Origin: Dendrocalamus latiflorus
Taxonomy: Eukaryota; Streptophyta; Magnoliopsida; Poales; Poaceae
Assembly: GCA_017311315.1 (NCBI GenBank)
Contig: CM029627.1
Coordinates: 53,558,527-53,622,526, forward strand
DNA length: 64,000 bases
Direction of reading: 5' to 3'
Position 1 is the stretch's first letter. Every line of letters begins with the position of its first letter. The position numbers and the translations under genes were made by a program. Of this stretch, positions 57,904-64,000 are shown piece by piece. The notes beneath the pieces were generated by a model. It did no database searches. It was not told the DNA's origin and was given only the letters and a program-made list of their open reading frames with translations.

Positions 57904-58309
57904 ATAATAATGCAATTATCATATTAATCCGATGGAAATAATTGGGAGGAGTAAATGGCAATTTTTGTAGGTAATACATTTGAAAATTCTGGTTTGTAGT
58001 TGTTTTTTAATAAAAGGACAGATAACATCGTTCGATGCATTTGTGATTTTCTCATAGATTGTGAATGGTCATAAACATGATAGATTCGCAATAGCATTTT
58101 GCGATCGTCATACGTTATTGTAGCACGAGAAAATTCTGAAGAATTTTGTGAAGACGATTGAGATAGAAACGATTCGTAAGTTGAAAGGTAAGCGATATTA
58201 CGATGCAATAGATAATTTGTAAATGGAGGAAGGGAAAGCAAAATACGTACACAACCTAAAAGAGTACACATAGCACGAGAAAGATCCACTACTCGCCACT
58301 AGCTACACC

Positions 58310-59230
58310 ACCCACAGCACCTCCTCCGTCGTCGCCATGTCCCACCTCCAGTCAGTGGCTGCCCGTACGGCCCTGTTTGGGCTTCCTGAGCGTGAGATGT
58401 CAGGGTTTGAGCCCCAACAGGGTGAAGCGATCAGGTGGCCTGCTGACCTGTACTCATCCTACGGCAAGCGTCACATATCCTGTGGTAGGTCGTAGCAAGT
58501 ACACTGATCCCCAGCTGACGTGTACCTTGTCCCCGTCAGCGATGGCCCTCGCATATCGCACAAGGCAAGCATCAACGTAGTCATCGTAGCTACTGGTATA
58601 CAGTACCCAGTTGAATAGCCATAGCAAGTATGCCTCCAGGTGTCACGACACCTAGTACACGTTGGCGTCTAGGTCCATCTACTCAACATGTGCACAAACG
58701 ATATGGCAAGGATAGTGCATCACAAAATAGGAAAAATTGATAGCATACATACTCGAAACTGTGAAAGCCACTGCATGGGCGGGCCATGCTTCAGTCGCAC
58801 CTGGAAGACATGGTACACTGCTGCTGCCTCGGCTGGAAGAATCCCGTCAAACTTGCCCAGCAGGTCATCGCGCCAGTTGCCAGGTGCATCCTCCGGGAGG
58901 CAGCCTCTCCCACAATAGGCAAGCCGAGTAGAATCACAACGTCCTATAGAGTAGGGGGCATCTCTCCAAATGGGAGGTGGAACATGTGCGTCTTAGGCCT
59001 CCACCGGTCCAAGAGAGCTATCAGCAATAACCGGTCAAACGGGAACCGTCATGACCGCTCTGCGTTGGCCTGACCTCCCCGGCCTCCTCGACTAGAGCGC
59101 CGTCCTCGTCGGTGGCCCCTACCATCCACACGAGGGGTAGAAGGCTGGTTTTGCTCAACCTGCAAAACATGAAAAAGTAAGTACATAGCAGAAATATCGT
59201 AAAAATGAAATGCCATACTTTGTACACAAA
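58310..59230 (-). pseudogene. Plant mobile domain (aminotransferase-like) protein, decayed
   Basis: On the minus strand FPFDRLLLIALLDRWRPKTH, MFHLPFGEMPPTL, DVVILLGLPIVGEA and, further on, a VLATTYHRICDACRR stretch are recognisable parts of the plant mobile domain. This domain is found in transposons and in nuclear MAIN-type proteins. At least two in-frame stops (before RFPFDR and after PPTL) and frame changes break it. A glycine/arginine-rich stretch (RGRRSSRGGRGGQ) precedes the domain. The location inside long inverted repeats indicates transposon cargo rather than a host gene. Confidence 0.65.
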
Positions 59231-59974
59231 TCTGTCTCTCCAGTGTGGGTCTAGTCTCTAATCCCATCGGGGTGTCTACGTATGGACCACCCCTAACTCA
59301 GTCCCCTCATCCCTGCCCTTGGGATGCGGGACACGACGGCTCGCACGGTGATACATGTCAACGTGTTGGTCCATTAAGCCGAAAGGCTAGTCCGAACCAC
59401 CAAGATCACGAGCCATATCTGCAAATAGATTTTAATCTAGCAATTACGACACAATTACTTACAGATATAATAGAAAGTAAATCTCAAATATAATAATTAT
59501 ATGAATTATACTAAGGTGACCCTACGGGATCTCTAAATTTTATTTTAGTCATTTGTGGATTTTTACAACTCAAATGCTATTTAAATCGTCATGTATTATT
59601 TTAAATCACTACGTGTAATCTTAAATCGTCATGTACTATTTTAAATCGACATGTCGTATTCTAATTGTCACAAACAGTTTTAAATCGTTTGATGCCCATT
59701 AGTTATTCTAATAATTAACAATACTTAAATCTTTCGATGCCTATTAGTTATTTTAATAATTAACAATACTTATTATGGGGTTTCTACAATTTATAAGCGA
59801 CTAACAAAATTAACTACGCCTTCAAATGCACAATAGAGTGGTCTAAATGACAATACAATTATTAACAACTAAATTACCGTTAGTTTCAAAACTACAAATT
59901 TAATGATTTCAATTGCTATCCTACCATGTTTTAAAAATAATTGTACAAAAAATACAGAAAATTCATCGTCATCA

Positions 59975-60122
59975 ATGCGCAGATCCCTCTCTCTTTCCCT
60001 GCCTTTCCTCCTCACCTCCTCTCCTCTTCCTCCTCTCCTCTCTTCTTCTCCTCCTTTCCTTTCCTCCTCTCCTTCTCCCCTCTCTTTCTCTTCTCCCCTT
60101 CTCCATGTTCCTTTCTTTCTCT
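59975..60122 (+). repeat. Polypyrimidine tract
   Basis: About 145 bp almost purely C and T, made of 'cctctc' and 'ttcctcct' words, inside the Mutator-like element. It explains the serine/proline/leucine-rich frames on the plus strand, which I do not call as genes. Confidence 0.9.
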
Positions 60123-60179
60123 TGCGTGAATAAGCCACATCACGCTCAGCCGGCCACACGGCTTCAAGTATATACTCCC

Positions 60180-60365
60180 TAGTCGCCTAACCGTTGGGCC
60201 CCTAGTCGCTCAACGGTTCGGCGGAAACTTGGGCTAGGGCGACACGTATCCAAGTCGCCGAACCGTTGGGCGACTAGTACATCGCCCAACGGTTGGGTGA
60301 CTACAGTTCAAGTTGCCCAATGGTTAGGTGACTAGCCCAAGTTGCCAACTATACGGCAACATGCG
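60180..60365. repeat. Right palindromic subterminal array
   Basis: Five or six variants of 'gtcgcccaacggttgggtgac', matching the left array. Copies here have more substitutions. Confidence 0.8.
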
Positions 60366-60437
60366 GTCAAAACTGCAAAAAAATATTCATAGATATAATT
60401 TTGTAATTTTAAATAAAAAAATAATTATTTAAAAAGT

Positions 60438-60839
60438 TCGTTGTCTGCATAGCCACGATCCGAAGGTGTCCCTTCGTCGATATATGCTATATATATCTGC
60501 ACTTTTTTTAGTGCATTTGTCATGCCCATTTGAAGATTAATTTTCTCGGTCCTCTCTTGGTGTGGAATCATGCGTTTTCAGCTTCAAGTGTTAGGAAACC
60601 TAGACTTGGGCTTGAATCCTTGGCCCATGCTAGGCACTTCATCACTAGGCTATAAATAGGGAGCCCCATTGGCTATTTTGTATACACATAAGAAAAGAAA
60701 GCAATAAAAAAAGACCATAAGTTCTCCCTATCTCTGTGTTTCAATCTACTATTTGCATCTTCTGTGATTTATCTGTCTTTTGTATAGTAGAGGAATCTAT
60801 CAGACTGGTCGCTAGCGATGGTTCCTCAACACGTTATTA
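60438..60839 (+). mobile_element. Copia LTR remnant (E5) with TATA box
   Basis: 'ggctataaatagggagcc' at about 60,648 is a strong TATA box. Downstream lie a pyrimidine-rich leader and an end near 'ggttcctcaaca', followed by 'cgttattagcacga', a primer-site variant seen in some copia elements. The LTR 5' end is not defined. Confidence 0.6.
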
Positions 60840-61379
60840 GCACGAATCGCTCTGGTGAATTGAAAGATAATCATCGAAGCATTAGTACATTGAATTGTCT
60901 ACATCAAGATCACTTTAAATTCCGCATATTTCACTTTCTAGATTATTTTCTACGGTGCAAACCCGCTCTAATCTACCACGAGCAGACTTGAAGTCACCGG
61001 CACAATGTCGATTGGTAGATTACATAAAAAAGTAGATGTTGATTCCATTGTAAATTGAAAAAAAAAGAAAAAGTCTAGCACGGCCTGCCCCGTACGGCCG
61101 CCACGCGTGAAGCCGCCGCTCGGGGCTGCCGGTCGCCCAAGCCCGCCACTGCCTCCGGGCGTTACTGCCGCTGTCAGCCGAAGCAACAAGAGGAGCCGGC
61201 CTACCGCTCCGATGCCTTGGACTCCGCACCGTGCATGGCCGCCCGAAGGGCCGACGCCTCAGCTTCCCCGCACAGCCGCCCGATGCGCTGATGCCCTGGC
61301 TTCCCCGCACGGCCGGCCGACTGTGTCGCCTCGGTTTCCCCACACGGATGCCCAACCCACCCTTGAGAAAAATGATCAG

Positions 61380-62275
61380 CCACTTCACTTCCTCAGGCAC
61401 CATCTCCATCTTACTCTCAAGAATGAGAACATGGCAGAGAAGAACGCGGTAGCATTATGGACTACACTTAAGAAGCGGTTCGAGAGGCTAAAGCACACCA
61501 TCCTTCCTTAGGCAGAGCAAGAGTGGATCTAACTGAGGTTTGCCAACTTCAACATGGTCGAGGAGTACAATTATGCTCTACACAAAATTTGTACCAATCT
61601 GCAACTTTGTGGCAAGCAGATCACAGATGAGCAGAAGATTGAGAAGACCCTATCCACCTTCCACCCCAATGTAGTGCAGTCTACATACAACTATCGTCAA
61701 GATAGCTATAAGGAGTATGCTGAATTGATCGATATGATGCAGGTTGCAGATGCTCAGGATGAAGTTGTCCACAAGAGCTATGTCACACAGCCACCTAGGA
61801 GCTCCGCTGGCCGTGAAGCCAACACGGGAAGCTATAAGGTGCGAAAGCCCATAATGAAGAAGAGGGGAAGGAAGGGTAAGGCCGCAGCCCAGAAGGGTAA
61901 GTCAAATGCTCCACGTGAGAATAAGGTAAGCGAGCCAAAGAAGGATGGCAAGTCCTATGGTCAGCAAAACCAATCTTGCTACAAGTGTGGCAAGTGGGGG
62001 CACTAGTCGCAGATCTGTAAAGAGTCGCAGCATGTCATCGATACCTTCCAAGCTCAGAATAAGAAGGATGGCAAAGGGCATCATGAAACCCATTTTGCAT
62101 CTGTTGAGGGGGAGAGTTCTAAGCAACTGCCTGCGCTGATGGAGGTCAAAACCATTCTGGCAACAGCACCCCCTTTTGACATTGTAGCTGCCACTGCCAT
62201 GATTTCTCTGGAAGAGCATATCACCCCTGAGAAAATAGCAGCCGAAGTCTCTGACTTCTTAGCAGATTCAATATA
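61380..62275 (+). pseudogene. gag: E5 gag remnant
   Basis: Copia gag-like text includes NAVALWTTLKKRFERLKHTI, FNMVEEYNYALHKICTNLQL, ITDEQKIEKTLSTFHPNVV and YKEYAELIDMMQVADAQDE. A basic stretch (KKRGRKGKAAAQKGK) and a CCHC knuckle follow (C-YK-C-GKWG-H, then a TAG stop, SQI-C, about 61,979-62,015). Stops near 61,510, 61,530 and 62,006 break the frame. The preceding GC-rich DNA (61,080-61,380) encodes a proline-rich leader-like frame that may not be gag. Confidence 0.75.
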
Positions 62276-62529
62276 ATGCACAGAATGCATTTAGACTTTA
62301 ATTGTCATTTACTTTTGTGTGGAAGAATAAGTTAGAATTTGCATGGATGGTACTGAAACAATTTTATTTTCTCGTGATGGTTGGATGATATTGAATAATT
62401 CATTTATTTATTCAGTCTATAATGGCATGATATGTTCTGATATTGAAGTATTTTATTTATGTGTTGATCGCCTTCTGCTACATATTAATAAAACACTTTA
62501 TATTAGAACACGTGTGGTACCCTATGGAG

Positions 62530-64000
62530 GAAGTGTGCTTAGCCGACAGTGGCACAACGAATTCCATCTTAAGAGAGACAAAATACTTTTAGTCAATTAG
62601 TAAGAATGTTGGCAGCCTTACAACAATCGCCGGTAGCGATGCTTGTATAATAAGTTCAGGAGGAGCCACAATTATACTCCCAATGGGCATAACTTTGGTC
62701 ATTCAAGAAACCTTATTGTACCTAGAATCGACTAGAACTCTCCTAAGTTTCAAAGATATTCGCGCCAACGGTTTCCATGTTATGACTGAAGAAGAGTATG
62801 ATAAGGAATACCTGCTCATTACGAAGCGCGAAGAAAATGGGAAAAAGGGTATTAGAAAAACTTTCTTCATTAGAAATTGGGCTACACTACACCAACATAA
62901 AGGCACCTGCAGCCTATACTGCCCTAAAAACAATATTTAGAAGCTCTGAACTTTTCTATCTCTGACATGATAGATTAGGCCACCCAGGTCTTAGGATGAT
63001 GAGAAATATAATTAACAATTCACAGGGGCATAATATTAATGTAAAGAATTTCCCGAATCACAAAGATTTTGTGTGCCCTACATGTGTTATTGGGAAATTA
63101 ATTACTAGACCTTCTACTTTGAAAGTGAAGAATGAAGTCCCTGCATTCCTAGAATGCATCCAAGGAGACATTTGTGGTCCCATACAGCCACTATCAGGGC
63201 CATTTAAATATTTTATGGTGCTCATCGATGCTTCCTTGAAATGGTCGCACGTATGTTTATTGTCTACGAGAAACCATGCTTTCGCAAAGCTGATATTGTA
63301 AATAATTTGCATTAGAAATATTTTCCCTGATCATCACATAAAGTCCATCAGAATAGACAACGCAGGAGAATTTACTTCAAAGGCATTTGATGATTATTGC
63401 ATGGCAATGGGAATTACAGTTGAACATTCTGTACCGTATGTCCAAACCCAGAATGGACTAGCAGAGACATTAATCAAGAGAATTAAATTTATTACCCGAC
63501 CACTTTTGCAGAATTGTAATTTACCAACTACATGTTGAGGACACGTAGTCTTGCATGCAGCAACTCTCATCAACTTTAGACCATCGGCCCACAACATCCA
63601 TTCACCTATACAACTAGCGCAAGGGTCAGCACTGAAAATTTCTCATCTCCGGAGGTTTGGATGCAAGGTTTATGTACCTATACCCCCTCCACAGTGTACT
63701 GCAATGGGTCTTCTCCAAAAGACTAGGATATAGGTTGGTTATGAGACAACATCCATAATCAGGTATTTAGAACCCATGACAGGAGATTTGCATACTGCCC
63801 ATTTTGCTGATTGCATATTTGATGAGAATAATTTCTCAACATTAGGAGGAGGAAATCAACCCCTTAATGAAAAATATCGAGAAATTATGTAGCAAACCAC
63901 GGGAATCCATGCACATAACCCGCGCACTAGTGAAACAAATAGAAAAGTCTAGAAGATCATTGATTTGCAAGCATTAGCAAATCAACTGCCTGACTATTTT
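62530..64000 (+). pseudogene. pol: E5 protease and integrase remnant, cut by the window edge
   Basis: The GAG-pre-integrase region includes ITLVIQETLLYLESTRTLLS, FKDIRANGFHVMTEEE and a stretch before RLGHPGLRMM. Integrase follows: FVCPTCVIGKLITRPSTLK, FLECIQGDICGPIQPLSGPF, YFMVLIDASLKWSHVCLL, IRIDNAGEFTSKAFDDYC and VQTQNGLAETLIKRIKF. The latter two supply catalytic acids. Later text (SHLRRFGCKVYVPIPPPQ, KYLEPMTGDLHTAHFADCI, IIDLQALANQLPDYF) runs to the last base. Stops and frame changes occur at several points (for example 62,939, 63,300 and 63,730). Reverse transcriptase, if present, lies beyond 64,000. Confidence 0.8.

Larger units (their letters stand above)
57650..60437 (-). mobile_element. 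Mutator-like element with long inverted repeats
   Basis: 57,650-57,760 and 60,355-60,437 are reverse complements of each other ('aaataattatttttt', 'aattacaaaattatatct', 'ttgcagttttgaccgcatg'). Inside both lie subterminal blocks of 'gtcgcccaaccgttgggcgac' type (57,734-57,903 and 60,180-60,365). The interior has a decayed plant mobile domain on the minus strand. I found no 9-bp target duplication at the edges I could define, so the superfamily assignment rests on the long inverted repeats and cargo. Confidence 0.6.

Noticed and set aside
59903..60182. Ser/Pro/Leu-rich proteins encoded on the plus strand
   Set aside because: They are translations of a polypyrimidine tract in all three frames.

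Overview
The window is nuclear DNA of a grass, probably an Oryza-like species. This rests on dense nested LTR retrotransposons, CACTA ends with an 'accgtctgtgat' subterminal repeat family, a Mutator-like element with a plant mobile domain remnant, and a plant TPS-a gene with six GT-AG introns. The species is inferred, not proven. There are no bacterial genes, rRNA or tRNA genes. The only non-transposon gene I can support is a terpene synthase family at 42.0-53.3 kb.

Layout. 1-5.44 kb: long-LTR (gypsy-type) repeat modules, including a ~640-bp-armed inverted repeat. 5.5-5.9 kb: a 67-bp minisatellite. 5.9-9.3 kb: antisense retrotransposon protein remnants split by a minus-strand LTR. 9.3-24.2 kb: a SIRE-like copia complex (E1) whose LTR is shared with a second partial element upstream; its pol is decayed and has lost the reverse-transcriptase YVDD segment. 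25.06-31.33 kb: a young copia element (E2) with two 887-bp LTRs about 1% different and a nearly intact gag-pol. 32.495-35.787 kb: a CACTA transposon bounded by a 3-bp CAA duplication that carries pieces of two retrotransposons. 35.8-41.0 kb: decayed gypsy-like material and LTR fragments.

42.0-53.3 kb: three tandem TPS copies. TPS1 is complete (7 exons, 548 codons, RxR, DDTFD, variant NSE/DTE). Copy 2 is a 5'-truncated pseudogene (exons 5-7) whose last exon is split by a complete copia element (E3, 45,952-50,680). E3 has LTRs identical over their shared length, a perfect CAAGG duplication and one uninterrupted 1,326-codon gag-pol frame. Copy 3 keeps exons 3-7 but has lost exon 1 and nearly all of exon 2.

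53.3-64.0 kb: intergenic DNA, a lone CACTA end, an LTR fragment, a Mutator-like element with palindromic subterminal repeats and a decayed plant mobile domain, then a decayed copia gag-pol that runs off the right edge.

TPS1 would be a cytosolic sesquiterpene synthase converting farnesyl diphosphate to a C15 product. I saw no P450 or other pathway enzyme beside it, so I do not call a metabolic gene cluster. The most notable objects are the apparently intact E3 inside a TPS pseudogene, the CACTA element with retrotransposon cargo, the metal-site variant in TPS1, and E2 with a single UAG between gag and pol and no recognisable primer-binding site.
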